Assembly: GCA_013813775.1 (NCBI GenBank)
Contig: JACCRE010000168.1
Coordinates: forward strand, 1-53,091
Length of the DNA: 53,091 nucleotides
Origin: Planctomycetaceae bacterium
GTDB taxonomy: Bacteria; Planctomycetota; Planctomycetia; Planctomycetales; Planctomycetaceae
Direction of reading: 5' to 3'
Below, piece by piece: positions 41,969 through 52,316 of the stretch. The notes under the pieces are model-generated. The model did no database searches, was not told where the DNA came from, and was given only the letters and a program-made list of their open reading frames with translations. The number at the start of each line of letters is the position of its first letter. Positions within the stretch are counted from its first letter, which is position 1. Position numbers and translations under genes: made by a program.

Positions 41969-44401
41969 ATGCCCGCCTCGGACAGCTATGAGAAACTCGG
42001 CGTCTTCTATCTTGGTCAGGAGGTCGCCGACGGGGACGTCACGAGCGACTATCTGTACGACGCGAGAGACCTGACGACGCACGCGGTCATCCTGGGCATG
42101 ACCGGCAGCGGCAAGACGGGGCTGGGCATTACGCTCATCGAGGAAGCCGCGATCGACGGCGTTCCCGTGATCGCGATCGATCCCAAGGGGGATCTCGGCA
42201 ACCTGCTGCTCACGTTTCCGGAACTTCGTCCGCAGGATTTCGCCCCTTGGGTCGAAGCCTCTCGCGCGAGTGCCGCCGGACAATCGGTCGATGAGTACGC
42301 CGCCGCGATCGCCGACAACTGGCGAGATGGCCTGGAAGGCTCGAATCAGTCGCCAAGTCGCATCGCGAAGTTCGCGTCGTCGGTCGAGCGGACCGTCTAC
42401 ACGCCCGGCAGCACGGCAGGCGTTCCGCTGACGGTGCTGAAAAGCTTCGCCGCGCCGTCGGCAGCCGTCGTGGCCGACGCCGAGATGTTCCGCGAACGCG
42501 TGACGGCGGCGGCCTCCGGCCTGCTGTCGCTCGCCGGCATCCAAAGCGATCCGCTGACGGGCCACGAGCACGTTCTGCTGGCGACGATCCTCGATCAGGC
42601 ATGGCGCGACGGAAAAAGCCTCACGATCGCCGATCTCATTCGCGCCGTGCAGTCGCCGCCGTTCGACAAGGTGGGCGTGTTCGACCTTGAAGCCTTTCTC
42701 CCCACGAAAGAGCGCACCGCGATCGCGATGCGGTTGAACGCGCTGCTGGCGTCGCCCGGCTTCGCGGGCTGGCTCGAAGGCGAGTCGCTCGACGTGTCGA
42801 AGCTGCTCTACACAGCGGAAGGCAAGCCTCGCTTGTCGATCCTGTCGATCGCGCATCTCACCGACGCCGAACGGATCTTTTTCGTCACGCTGCTGCTCGG
42901 CGAAGTCCTCGCCTGGACGCGCTCGCAGCCCGGAACATCGACGCTGCGAGCGATCCTGTACATGGACGAAGTCGCCGGCTTCTTCCCGCCCGTCGGCGAG
43001 CCGCCGTCGAAGCGACCGATGCTCACGCTGCTCAAGCAGGCTCGCGCGTACGGTCTGGGAGTCGTGCTCGCGACGCAGAACCCGGTCGATCTCGACTACA
43101 AAGGGCTGTCGAACGCCGGTACCTGGTTCCTGGGGCGATTGCAGACCGAACGCGACAAAGCTCGTGTGCTGGAAGGTCTCGAAGGCGCCTCGGCGACGGC
43201 GGGACATGCGTTCGATCGACAGAAGACCGAAGCGACGCTCGCCGGTCTCGCCGGACGAACGTTTCTCGTCAACAACGTGCATGAAGACGCCCCCGTCGTG
43301 ATCCGCACGCGCTGGGCGTTGTCGTATCTGCGCGGCCCGATGACCCGCGAACAGATTTCGACTTTGATGGCCGATCGTAAGCGGGCGATCGCCGCCGAGA
43401 CTCCGCATGCGGCGGCGAAGCAGTCGGCCGTCTGGCCCAGCGGGGCACGTCCGCAGTTGCCACCGGACATCGAGGAGCTGGTGCTCGACGACGCGCAGAA
43501 CCCGACGGGTCGCTCGGTCGTGTACCGTCCCGCGCTGCTGGGCCGGGTGAAGCTGCACTTCGTGAAAACCGGTTCGGCGGGCATCGACGAATGGCAAGAG
43601 CGTGCGCTGCTCGTTCCGGCCGATGCGACCGGCGTCGAATCCTGGGACGCCGCGGAACCGGTCGAGGCGAACGCGGCCCGTCCCCTTCCCGACAGTCTGC
43701 ACGAGGCGACGTTCGCCGAAGTCCCTGCGGAAATGCTGAACCCCAAGAGCTACGCCGGCTGGTCGAAGTCACTCAAAGACGCGGCCTATCGCACCCAGAC
43801 GCTGTCGCTATGGACCTGTCCCGCGGTCAAGGCCACGGCGCGACCGGGCGAGACGGAGCGGGATTTTCGCGTGCGGCTCGGTCAGGACGCACGCGAGAGC
43901 CGTGATCGCGAGGTCGCGAAGCTGCGATCGAAGTACGCCACGAAGATCGCCGGGATCGAGAAACGGATCAGCGCGGCCGAGCAACGGGTCGAGCGCGAGA
44001 AGGGGCAGGCGAGCCGCGCGACGTTCGACAGCGTGATCTCGATCGGTTCGTCGTTGCTCGGCGCGCTCTTCGGACGGAAGAAGCTGAGCGTGACGAACGT
44101 CGGCCGTGCGGCGACGGCCGCGCGCGGCGTCGGCCGTGCCGCCGAACAGCGATCGGACATCGCCCGCGCGACCGAAACGCTGGAAGACCTCAAGAAGGAA
44201 TACGATGCCCTTAACGCCGACCTTGCCGCCGAGACCGAACGCATCGCTGTCGAATTCGATCCCCAGTCGATCGAGCTCGAAGAAATCAGCGTCACCCCCC
44301 GCAAGTCCGACATTCAAGTCGCACCGATCGCCGTCACCTGGTGCCCGTGGGTCGTCGATGCTGCGGGGTTCGCGGAACCGGCGTGGAAGCGAAACGTGTG
44401 A
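41969..44401 (+). CDS. HerA-type (DUF87) ATPase
   Basis: The protein has 810 residues. Walker A is GMTGSGKT (43-50) and Walker B is ILYMDEVAGFF (Asp333, Glu334), then VVLATQNPVDLDYKGLSNAG typical of HerA/FtsK-like hexameric ATPases. A small N-terminal beta domain precedes the ATPase core, and about 250 C-terminal residues include a long coiled coil (about 640-750) and a short beta end. The family is usually annotated as ATP-binding protein or helicase HerA-like; possible roles are DNA translocation or phage defence. No NurA nuclease is adjacent. It has its own transcript, with a convergent neighbour downstream. Confidence 0.82.
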   Translation: MPASDSYEKLGVFYLGQEVADGDVTSDYLYDARDLTTHAVILGMTGSGKTGLGITLIEEAAIDGVPVIAIDPKGDLGNLLLTFPELRPQDFAPWVEASRASAAGQSVDEYAAAIADNWRDGLEGSNQSPSRIAKFASSVERTVYTPGSTAGVPLTVLKSFAAPSAAVVADAEMFRERVTAAASGLLSLAGIQSDPLTGHEHVLLATILDQAWRDGKSLTIADLIRAVQSPPFDKVGVFDLEAFLPTKERTAIAMRLNALLASPGFAGWLEGESLDVSKLLYTAEGKPRLSILSIAHLTDAERIFFVTLLLGEVLAWTRSQPGTSTLRAILYMDEVAGFFPPVGEPPSKRPMLTLLKQARAYGLGVVLATQNPVDLDYKGLSNAGTWFLGRLQTERDKARVLEGLEGASATAGHAFDRQKTEATLAGLAGRTFLVNNVHEDAPVVIRTRWALSYLRGPMTREQISTLMADRKRAIAAETPHAAAKQSAVWPSGARPQLPPDIEELVLDDAQNPTGRSVVYRPALLGRVKLHFVKTGSAGIDEWQERALLVPADATGVESWDAAEPVEANAARPLPDSLHEATFAEVPAEMLNPKSYAGWSKSLKDAAYRTQTLSLWTCPAVKATARPGETERDFRVRLGQDARESRDREVAKLRSKYATKIAGIEKRISAAEQRVEREKGQASRATFDSVISIGSSLLGALFGRKKLSVTNVGRAATAARGVGRAAEQRSDIARATETLEDLKKEYDALNADLAAETERIAVEFDPQSIELEEISVTPRKSDIQVAPIAVTWCPWVVDAAGFAEPAWKRNV

Positions 44402-44425
44402 ACTCTCGGCGCAACCCGCACCGGC

Positions 44426-44592
44426 TCCCCTCTCCTCTGGGGAGAGGGGTCGGGGTGAGGGGATGTCTGACGCGTCGAATGCCGTCGTGTCCGTTTCGGG
44501 CAATGAATCTCGAAGAGCATGAGGCGCGGCTTGAGGATCGTCACCGCCGCCTTGTCCCCTCACCCCTGCCCCTCTCCCGAGGGAGAGGGGTC
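44426..44592. repeat. Composite inverted pair of REP-like palindromes (copy B)
   Basis: Two copies in opposite orientation lie at about 44426-44461 (CCCCTCTCCTCTGGGGAGAG...) and 44556-44592. Each is a hairpin plus a G-rich flank with four G-runs on its outgoing transcript strand. They sit just after the stop codons of the convergent HerA and giant-protein genes, so each transcript would end in one hairpin and could terminate there. It has the same architecture as 4437-4600. Confidence 0.82.
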
Positions 44593-44607
44593 CACTGCGA
44601 CAGCGGT

Positions 44608-47600
44608 TTACTGCGGCGGCTTGCCAGCCTCGCGGATCAGCGCTCCGTGGCCTTCGCTCATCACGAGGATCGAGAAGCGGTCCACCTGCTCCAGGTCGTT
44701 CGTGTTGAGCGAGGTGTAGTCGAAGCGGCCGCGGAGGTCGGTGTAGCCGTCCTTGTAGAACCGCACGCCGCCGTCGCGCATCCGGGCGAACGTCTTCACG
44801 TAGACCTTCGGCAAGGGTTTGCCGGCGGCGTCGGTGACCTGCAACTGTCCGTAGTTCTCGATGACCTGCACGAGCAGCGAGTTCGCGTAGTAGGCCCGCG
44901 ACCGCGTTTTGCCGGCCCCTTCGATCTCGATGAGCACGTTGCTGCCGTCGAGCTCTTCCGGCAGGGGGAACTCGAAGCGGCTCTTGTCCTGCGGCAGCTC
45001 GATCGTCTGGGTCTGATTGGGCCGGATGTACGAGAACCGCCCGCCGTGGTCCTGCACGAACGGATTCCGGCTGAAGAGCAATTCCACGTCCATCAGGTAG
45101 TAGTTGACCCGCACCGACGCGAGGTTCTGGTAGTCGAGCTTCACCGTCTTCGCCTCGACGGCGAACGTGAACGACGGAGTTTGCGCGGCCCGGCGGGCCT
45201 GGTTCTGATCGCGGTCCTCGTCATCGACGACCACGACCTCGTTCTTGGCGATCTCGTCGGCCTGGGCGACGACGTTCGCGAACGCCTCGCGCCAGCGTTC
45301 GACGGGGTAGTCGGCGTACTTCGCCGCGATCTGTTTGGCGGCGTCCGGCTCGGCCCGGTAGAAGTCGAGGTACGCCGTGAAGTAGTCGTGCTGCAACCGC
45401 GTGTCGAGGGTGTCGGAATTGACGCGGGCATACACGGCGAGCGATTCCTCGACGCGATCCTGCAGCAGCAGGTAATACAGCACCTCCATGAGTTCCTCGT
45501 CGCCAAGCTGCCGCTGGTACGACAGGATCTTCAGCAACCGCTGATACTGGGCGAGGAAGCGATCGTTGAGAATCTCGCGTTCGCGGCCCAGACGATTCAC
45601 GCGGGCGTTCACGAGCGGGGCGTATTCGAGGTGCTCGTAGGTCTTGCGAACGACCGGGTCGATCACCAGCAGCGGGCTGCGGAGGAACTCGCCGGTCTGG
45701 GCGACGAAGTCGTCGGCGTGCTTCAGGAACTGTCGAATCGCCGGCGGCACGTCGTGCAGCACGCCGTAAGACCACAGCACGTGGTTGTAGACGTGGCGTG
45801 CGTCGAGCAGTGCGATGACCTTGTCGAAGAACGCCTTGTCCTGCATGCGGAAGGCGATACGGTCGAGGTCGATCCGCTGGATGTTGCTCTTTTCGAGAAA
45901 GGCCAGCACCTCCTCGTCGCTGCCGCGCTGTGAGACGTAAGCCCACGAGGTCGTGTCGACGTTGCTCGGCTCGACGACGACGTGGAACGTCACCGGCTCG
46001 ACGGAGGCCAGCACCCGCTCGGCGTCCGAGACCTGCACGGGGTAATGCGCGAAATCGCCGGCGGTCGGGAAGTAGAAGCGATACTCGACGACCTGCGTGC
46101 TGTAAGGCTCCAGATTAAGACGCACCCCCTTGGTCAACTCGCCGTTGTGGACGGGAATGGCGCCGACCGGCACTTGCAGCAGCACGTCGAGCTTGCGGGG
46201 GGTCGAGGTCGGGTTCGTGACGACGACCTGGCAGCCGTAGACCACGTCGGTCAGGAACTCCTCGCTGACGAACTTGTCGACCTGCTGATTGTCGACCTGC
46301 GTGTGGCGATCGTCGCTGCGGAAGAAGTTCTGGCTCACGAGCACCGGCGCGTCGCCCTCGGCGGCTTTCGCCGGCAGCACCTCTTCGTGATAGACGACGA
46401 GCGGCGAGGCCGCCGTGAGTGTGAACTCGGCTCCGTTGAGCGCCGTCTCGTGCTTGCCGGCCTCGAAGGGCACGTCGATGAGCGCCAGGGCCGTCAGCAT
46501 CTCAGCGAACGTACGGGTCGCATCGGCGACGTCGTCCGAGCGGAACGGCTTCGACGGATCATGCGAAGCGAGATCATTCCAGAACGCCCCCACGGGAATG
46601 AGATCGGGCGTCTGTTCGAGGTTCAGCACATGGTAGTAGTTGTTCTCGGCCCACTCCTTCGTCGTGTCGAGTCGGCGGTAGAGTTGCTCGACTTGCTCGC
46701 GGAGCTTGACGTCCATGTCCGAGAAGAAGTCGACGCTCGCGCCGTCTTTTGCTTCAAGACTCATGGCACGCGACTGAGTGCTCAAGCGCCGGGCGCGGTC
46801 GAAGCGCCCCGCGGCGGCGCCGCCGCGAGCCGTCGGGGCCATCGCTTTGCCTAACGACGGGAGATCATTCTTCGCCGGGGCGGGCATGTCGCCCATGCCA
46901 CCGCGGCCAAGCCCCATCACTCCGTAGGCGGACATGCCATCCGCCGGCTCTGCGCCCAACTCCTCGCGGAGCATCATGTCCGACAAGCCCGAGCTGGAAC
47001 CGTCAAGGGCGCGCCCCAACAGCGCCGTGCGGAAGAGAGCGTCGTGGCGATCTCCCTGCGGAGGCAGCATCTCGAATCGCTCGCGCACGAAGCGCTCGAC
47101 GACGGGCCGTTGCTCTTCGATCCGGCGGCCCAGCAGGATTTTTTCGAGCGTGTTCAGCCGCTCGAACCGCCACGGCTCCAGATACTCGCTGAGATCGGCT
47201 TCGATGAGCCACTGGTCGAGGAAGGTCTTGTCGAGCTTGTTGGCGATGTAGGGCTTCACGACCTCATTGAAGAATTCGGGGTCTTTTTGCTGGACGAAAA
47301 AGTGCATCTCGTGGCTGGCGTACTTGGAATACAACTCTCGCTTCTTCGCCGGCTCCAGGGTCTTCCAGTTCGTGACGAAACGGAACTCGGCAAGCCGCGG
47401 GTCGTTGTTCAACGCGGCGTAGAGCGCGAACACCTTCGCGAGACTGTCATAGATCTCGAACTTCGTGCTCGTGACGTCGGCGAAGACGAGTTTCTCGCCT
47501 GCACCCAGCACGCTGATCTTCCGCTGCCGCATGAAGTGCTTCGCCGGGTCGAGCCCTTTCGCGAGCCGCAGATCGAGATGCTCGGGATCGATCTCGGGCA

Positions 47601-50600
47601 ACGAGAAGTGCCGGCTCGCCGTCTCTTCGCCATCGACGGCGACGATGACGAGATCCTGATGCGGCCCCAGATCCTGGCGGTCGAACTCGATGACGCCCTT
47701 TTCGTTGGGGACGAGGTTCGCGAGCACGATCGACGTCTCGGCGAGGAAGTCGAGATTCGCCGGGTCGGTCAACTGGCCTTCGCGCGACAATCCGCTGGCT
47801 TCGCCGCCGGCCGCGGGGCTTTCGGGAGTCGCGGGAGCCGGCGCGAACTCGCCGCCCTGGCGGGCTTCTTGCTCGCCGGTCTCGGTGTCATGCACCACCC
47901 AGGGGTTGAGCAGCAGTCCCGGGCGGTTGAGCATGTTGCCGGGAAACTTCTTCGAGTAGCGCCGCTCGATGACGTAGCGGTACTCGTCGCCGATGTTGCG
48001 GCCGACGACGTACAGCGACTCGGGATCAGTCAACAGCCGCAGATAAGGCTCCCGGGTGATGACGACGTTCCCGAGGTTCGCAAAGGCCCCGAACGCCGGC
48101 TCGAATCGCGTCGCGAACACATGCACGCGCAGACTCTTCGACGGATTCAGCACGCGCACGCGAACCTTGTCTCCCTCGACCGTCACCGGCGCGAGTTGCG
48201 GCGGCTCGGCGGCGCGCAGTTCAAGTTGCCGGAAGCCACCCAGCACGTAACCGAGGCGACGGGTGCCCGCCGTCAGCCGCAGCCTGATCGTCACGCCCTG
48301 CTCTTTGAGCAGCAGCGAGTAATCGCCCGCCGGCAGGCCGGCGATCTTGAGCAGGCCGTCCTCGATCGTGACGGCGTCGCTGTGGTCCTTAATGAACGTC
48401 TCGCCGCGCAGTTCGAGCAGCGAGACGACCGACCGATCGGCCTTCTCCGCCGTCCCCATGTACGGGATCTCGACCGTCTTGCCGGCTTCGCCGTGCCTGG
48501 CGGAGCGATAGTTGTGCTCATCCTTTCGCAATGGCCAGGTGCGAGATGTGCCATCCGGACCCGAAGCGGTCAGCGATTCCACGTTGGCGAGCGGACCAAG
48601 ACCGACGCGGACGTCGGCATTCGTCGCCAGCGTCGCGTAGACCGGCTCGGTGAAGCCTCGCACCTTGAGCGACACGCTCACGGCGCGGTTCGGCTGAGCC
48701 TCGCCCGACTTGCCGAGCAGGTCCACGAAGTATTCGCCGCCCGCGTGCACGAGATGCACGTCTTCGATGCGCTCGGTCTTGTCGATCTCGTTGACGGTGA
48801 AGGTCTGCTGCGCCGAGAGATCGACCTTCTCGTTGCGGCTGAGCGCCTTGACCTTCGCGGCGACGACGAATTGGATCGTCGAGAGCCGCGGCGGCACCTG
48901 AAACTCGTATTCCGACTCTTTGCCGTCGAACAGCTCGAAGTCTTCGACCGTCTTCGTCGTCGGCACGCCGTCGAGATCGGTTGACGTCACGACGAGCCGC
49001 ACCTCTTCCAGCGACTTCACCGAGATCGGCGTGCCGTTGATCGACAGGCTCGGCCGGATCAGCACGCCCGCCTTGCGACGACTCAACAGCTCTTCGCGAT
49101 CGACATAGATGCCCGCTGTGAAGGCGTAGTTCTCGGCCTGCTGCTCGAAGCGGGCGAGCGAGGAGAACTCGCCGGCCGACAGCACGATCGGACGCGTGCC
49201 CGGCTCGTTGCTGAACGGCGTGACGATCACGCCCTCCTTCGTCGGCCGATACAGCGTGCCGGCGAGCCACAGGGTCGCGTCGGGAACGGGCTGACGCTGC
49301 TCGTCGATGACGGTGAAGACCTGGCCGGCCGCGCTCGTCCGCACGAGGAATTCGAGCTTGCCCTTCCGCACGACGGCCCGGCTGCTCATGCCGTTGCCGA
49401 TGAAGTCGATCACATACACGCCCCGGTCCTTGAGCATCGGGAACTCGTAGTGCCGCCGCACGCGCCGCAACGGCGGCTCGTTGTAGTTGAACGTCTGCTC
49501 GAAGTTCGCCACGAGGCCGTCGAGGTCGATGTCGGGGCCGATCTCTTTGCCGTACTGGCGGTAGTAACTGTTCGTGTTGATCTCGAAGACCTTCACGAGC
49601 AGCGTGTCGACGTTCTTGACGAACACGTCGAGACCCACGGCTTCGGTCGGGCCGTACTCGGTCTTGTTCGTTTCCGCGAAATCGAGATCGATGCGCTCCT
49701 TCAAGGCGCGGTATTGCTCGGGGGGCAGCAGCGACGCCCAGCGTTCTTCGTCGCCGAGACCGTTGACGATCTTCACCTCGGCGAAGAGGTGCTTCAGGTA
49801 GTTCTCTTCGATGTAGGGTTTGAACTGGTCGTAATTCTCGGCTTCGAGCAGGAAGTGGGCGAGATAGCTCCGCACGACCGGTTCGTCACCGCCGATCGGT
49901 GCGAACTGCGTCACGCCGGCATAATCGGCGTGGAGATCGACCGGATGCAGCCGTTGCGCCGGACCGTCGCGCAGCACAGGTGCGATGTAGAACACGCCCC
50001 GCGGCAGCTTCAGGTATGCGAGGAAGCGTTTGAGGTCGTAAACGCCGTGCGAACGATCGAGCACGAGGCGATGATAGAGGACGTGCGCCTTGAGCGAGTT
50101 ATGCACCGGCTCGAGCGTCGACACGAACGCCCACAGCCGATCGAGATAGGCGGCGAGCTCCTTCCGATCCTGACGCCAGTTCGCGTCGGCCGACGGATGC
50201 AGCTTCGCGAGGTAAGCGAACACGAAGTTCTGCTGGTTGCGCAGCTCCGGCTTCAGCTTGAGCAGTTCTTCAAGCTGCGCGAGCAGCAGTTGCCGGTGGA
50301 TCTCGAACTGACCGAACCCGCCGCTGTTTTGATAATCAAGGTCGGCGGCGATCAGCTCCACGAGCTTCGGATGATCGGGCCGCCGCACGCGCGACAACAG
50401 GTGCCGTCGTCGATCGGGCGTGAGTTCGACGTCGAGCAGCCAGTCGAGGGCCGGATCTTCAAACCCTTCGACGGTCGCCTGATTCTGCGCGAACGCCCGC
50501 TGGACGAGGCGTCGGCGTTCGAGCAGCGCTTGATCGAGAGCGTTCGGCAGATTCGCCGCCGGGTCGAGCCGTTCCCGCTCATGCGCGAACTGCAACGTCA

Positions 50601-50931
50601 GGCGATTGCGAATGAGGTCGAGCGCCCGCTTGTGATCCTGCTCATAGCGCAGCAACGCCTGCCGATTCTCGATCTCGATGACTCGCGGCGTGTGCTGATA
50701 CCGCCGAATCCAGGCGGCGAGCGTCTCCTCGGCCTTCTGCCACTGCGCCGTGTTCTGATAATGCAGGCAGTGATAGTAGTAGTAGTCTTCCGTACCCGGA
50801 ATGAGCTGCCGCAACGCCGCTTCGCGGTCGGCGGAGAGCGCGAACCGCTCGATCCAGCCGATCTCGCCGGCACGGGCGATGGACGTGAGCGACACCATCA
50901 AGGCACAAACCGCGAGCGCGGACCGAGACAT
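44608..50931 (-). CDS. Giant secreted protein of unknown function, about 2,100 residues
   Basis: The protein has 2,107 residues. The signal peptide is SALAVCALMVSLTSIARA. Residues 20-450 are alpha-helical and TPR-like, starting GEIGWIERFALSADREAALR and including EDYYYYHCLHYQN. Long beta-rich stretches follow that recall macroglobulin (MG) domains, for example VFTVIDEQRQPVPDATLWLAG and the C-terminal LQVTDAAGKPLPKVYVKTFA. A Pro/Ala/Gly linker is found near residue 1040 and a Gly/Met linker (MGLGRGGMGDM) near 1335. A second helical region (about 1650-1860) has repeats with DEELMEVLYYLLLQDR. No thioester CGEQ motif is present and Cys is very rare. It is probably periplasmic or surface-exposed. 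The function is unknown. Confidence 0.85.
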   Translation of the reverse strand: MSRSALAVCALMVSLTSIARAGEIGWIERFALSADREAALRQLIPGTEDYYYYHCLHYQNTAQWQKAEETLAAWIRRYQHTPRVIEIENRQALLRYEQDHKRALDLIRNRLTLQFAHERERLDPAANLPNALDQALLERRRLVQRAFAQNQATVEGFEDPALDWLLDVELTPDRRRHLLSRVRRPDHPKLVELIAADLDYQNSGGFGQFEIHRQLLLAQLEELLKLKPELRNQQNFVFAYLAKLHPSADANWRQDRKELAAYLDRLWAFVSTLEPVHNSLKAHVLYHRLVLDRSHGVYDLKRFLAYLKLPRGVFYIAPVLRDGPAQRLHPVDLHADYAGVTQFAPIGGDEPVVRSYLAHFLLEAENYDQFKPYIEENYLKHLFAEVKIVNGLGDEERWASLLPPEQYRALKERIDLDFAETNKTEYGPTEAVGLDVFVKNVDTLLVKVFEINTNSYYRQYGKEIGPDIDLDGLVANFEQTFNYNEPPLRRVRRHYEFPMLKDRGVYVIDFIGNGMSSRAVVRKGKLEFLVRTSAAGQVFTVIDEQRQPVPDATLWLAGTLYRPTKEGVIVTPFSNEPGTRPIVLSAGEFSSLARFEQQAENYAFTAGIYVDREELLSRRKAGVLIRPSLSINGTPISVKSLEEVRLVVTSTDLDGVPTTKTVEDFELFDGKESEYEFQVPPRLSTIQFVVAAKVKALSRNEKVDLSAQQTFTVNEIDKTERIEDVHLVHAGGEYFVDLLGKSGEAQPNRAVSVSLKVRGFTEPVYATLATNADVRVGLGPLANVESLTASGPDGTSRTWPLRKDEHNYRSARHGEAGKTVEIPYMGTAEKADRSVVSLLELRGETFIKDHSDAVTIEDGLLKIAGLPAGDYSLLLKEQGVTIRLRLTAGTRRLGYVLGGFRQLELRAAEPPQLAPVTVEGDKVRVRVLNPSKSLRVHVFATRFEPAFGAFANLGNVVITREPYLRLLTDPESLYVVGRNIGDEYRYVIERRYSKKFPGNMLNRPGLLLNPWVVHDTETGEQEARQGGEFAPAPATPESPAAGGEASGLSREGQLTDPANLDFLAETSIVLANLVPNEKGVIEFDRQDLGPHQDLVIVAVDGEETASRHFSLPEIDPEHLDLRLAKGLDPAKHFMRQRKISVLGAGEKLVFADVTSTKFEIYDSLAKVFALYAALNNDPRLAEFRFVTNWKTLEPAKKRELYSKYASHEMHFFVQQKDPEFFNEVVKPYIANKLDKTFLDQWLIEADLSEYLEPWRFERLNTLEKILLGRRIEEQRPVVERFVRERFEMLPPQGDRHDALFRTALLGRALDGSSSGLSDMMLREELGAEPADGMSAYGVMGLGRGGMGDMPAPAKNDLPSLGKAMAPTARGGAAAGRFDRARRLSTQSRAMSLEAKDGASVDFFSDMDVKLREQVEQLYRRLDTTKEWAENNYYHVLNLEQTPDLIPVGAFWNDLASHDPSKPFRSDDVADATRTFAEMLTALALIDVPFEAGKHETALNGAEFTLTAASPLVVYHEEVLPAKAAEGDAPVLVSQNFFRSDDRHTQVDNQQVDKFVSEEFLTDVVYGCQVVVTNPTSTPRKLDVLLQVPVGAIPVHNGELTKGVRLNLEPYSTQVVEYRFYFPTAGDFAHYPVQVSDAERVLASVEPVTFHVVVEPSNVDTTSWAYVSQRGSDEEVLAFLEKSNIQRIDLDRIAFRMQDKAFFDKVIALLDARHVYNHVLWSYGVLHDVPPAIRQFLKHADDFVAQTGEFLRSPLLVIDPVVRKTYEHLEYAPLVNARVNRLGREREILNDRFLAQYQRLLKILSYQRQLGDEELMEVLYYLLLQDRVEESLAVYARVNSDTLDTRLQHDYFTAYLDFYRAEPDAAKQIAAKYADYPVERWREAFANVVAQADEIAKNEVVVVDDEDRDQNQARRAAQTPSFTFAVEAKTVKLDYQNLASVRVNYYLMDVELLFSRNPFVQDHGGRFSYIRPNQTQTIELPQDKSRFEFPLPEELDGSNVLIEIEGAGKTRSRAYYANSLLVQVIENYGQLQVTDAAGKPLPKVYVKTFARMRDGGVRFYKDGYTDLRGRFDYTSLNTNDLEQVDRFSILVMSEGHGALIREAGKPPQ

Positions 50932-51041
50932 GAGCGAGTTCCGATGGTAGCGAGCGAAGTCACCGCACGGCGAACATCTGATAGGACGCGGCGGTATCGT
51001 GAAGAGTTCCCGCGATTCAGATCAGCAAGGCGGGCGGTCAT

Positions 51042-52127
51042 CTAGAATAGCTTCCGCTGGCCCAGTTGATCGCTGGGGCGTTCGAACAGGCGGAAATCAT
51101 AATCGACGAGCGGCTGATCGAGCCGGAAACGACGGGCGAAGAGCTTGAAGGTCGCCCGAATCTGCTCGGCCCGCTCCCCCTCGCCGCGAAACCGATCGCC
51201 GAAGCGGCTGTCGTTCAACCGGCCGCCGCGAGCACGGCGGATCAACGTTTCGACCTTGCCGGCTTCGTTCGGCCGGTTCCGCGTCATCCAGTCGAGGAAC
51301 ACCGGCCCGACCGCGAGCGGCAGCCGCAACAGCGTGTAACCGGCGTTTGTCGCCCCGGCCTTTGAGGCCGCTTCGAGAATCGCGGGCAGTTCGCTGTCGT
51401 TGAGGCCGGGAATGATCGGCGCGGCCATCACCCGCACCGGCACTCCCGCCGCAGCGAGCTGCGAAATCGCCCGCAGACGTGCCGCGGGAGCGCTGGCCCG
51501 CGGCTCCAGCGCACGGGCGAAGTCGGCGTCGAGCGTCGTCACGCTGATCGAGACATGCACGAGCCGCCGCGCGGCCATCTCCGCGAGCAGATCGAGATCC
51601 CGCGTCACCAACGCATTCTTGGTGATGATGCTGATCGGCTGACCCGTCTCGGCGGCGACGGCGATGCAGCCCCGCGTGATCCGCAGGCGTCGTTCCACCG
51701 GCTGATAACAGTCGGTCACGCCCGACAGGATCACCGGCCCCTCGTAGGACTTGCGCTTGCGAAGCCACACTCGGAACAGGTTCGCCGCGTTCCGCTTCAC
51801 GAAGATTTTCGTCTCAAAATCGATGCCGGCGTTGAGGCCCAGGTACTCGTGGCTCGGCCGCGCGTAGCAGTAGCTGCATCCGTGCTCGCAGCCGCGATAC
51901 GGATTGATGCTGTAGCGAAAGGGGATGTCGGGGCTGTCGTTCTCGCTGACGACGCTGCGCGACGAATCGTCGAAGAACACCGTCTGCGGATTGCGTTCCC
52001 CTTCGTCGGGATCGAACGGATCGCGATGCTCATCATCGGGCTCGACGTGCAGCCGGTCAAAACGGTTCGGCGGCGCGAGCGGCGAGCCGCGACCAGAGGG
52101 GCGGGGGGAAGGAGCCGAGCCAGCCAT
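51042..52127 (-). CDS. Radical SAM protein (PA0069-like / SplB-like)
   Basis: The protein has 361 residues. ATG at 52127 is chosen; an in-frame GTG at 52160 is possible. The cluster motif CEHGCSYC in NPYRGCEHGCSYCYAR binds the 4Fe-4S centre. Other blocks are IFVKRNAANLFRVWL, ILSGVTDCYQPVERR and ISIITKNALVTRDLDLL, typical of the PA0069 family of radical SAM proteins. The N-terminal 20 residues (MAGSAPSPRPSGRGSPLAPP) look like translated repeat DNA. The substrate is unknown. It does not overlap a neighbour. Confidence 0.9.
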   Translation of the reverse strand: MAGSAPSPRPSGRGSPLAPPNRFDRLHVEPDDEHRDPFDPDEGERNPQTVFFDDSSRSVVSENDSPDIPFRYSINPYRGCEHGCSYCYARPSHEYLGLNAGIDFETKIFVKRNAANLFRVWLRKRKSYEGPVILSGVTDCYQPVERRLRITRGCIAVAAETGQPISIITKNALVTRDLDLLAEMAARRLVHVSISVTTLDADFARALEPRASAPAARLRAISQLAAAGVPVRVMAAPIIPGLNDSELPAILEAASKAGATNAGYTLLRLPLAVGPVFLDWMTRNRPNEAGKVETLIRRARGGRLNDSRFGDRFRGEGERAEQIRATFKLFARRFRLDQPLVDYDFRLFERPSDQLGQRKLF

Positions 52128-52316
52128 TTTGGAATCTATACATAGGGACAGATGCCGCACAGCATACCATCCGCACCGGCCGGAACGGAAACAGAATCGG
52201 GACTGAACGCGAAAGCGAGCCCCAAGGCACCCAAAACGTTCTTCAGACCCTGTGAACTTCGCGGGAAGTCAATTCTTCAGAAGATTGCCGGTGTTCGCGA
52301 CGAAGGCGGGTTTGCT

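Noticed and set aside
47044-48984. Long plus-strand open frame opposite the giant protein gene
   Set aside because: No recognisable domain, and its codon pattern follows the complement of a real gene.
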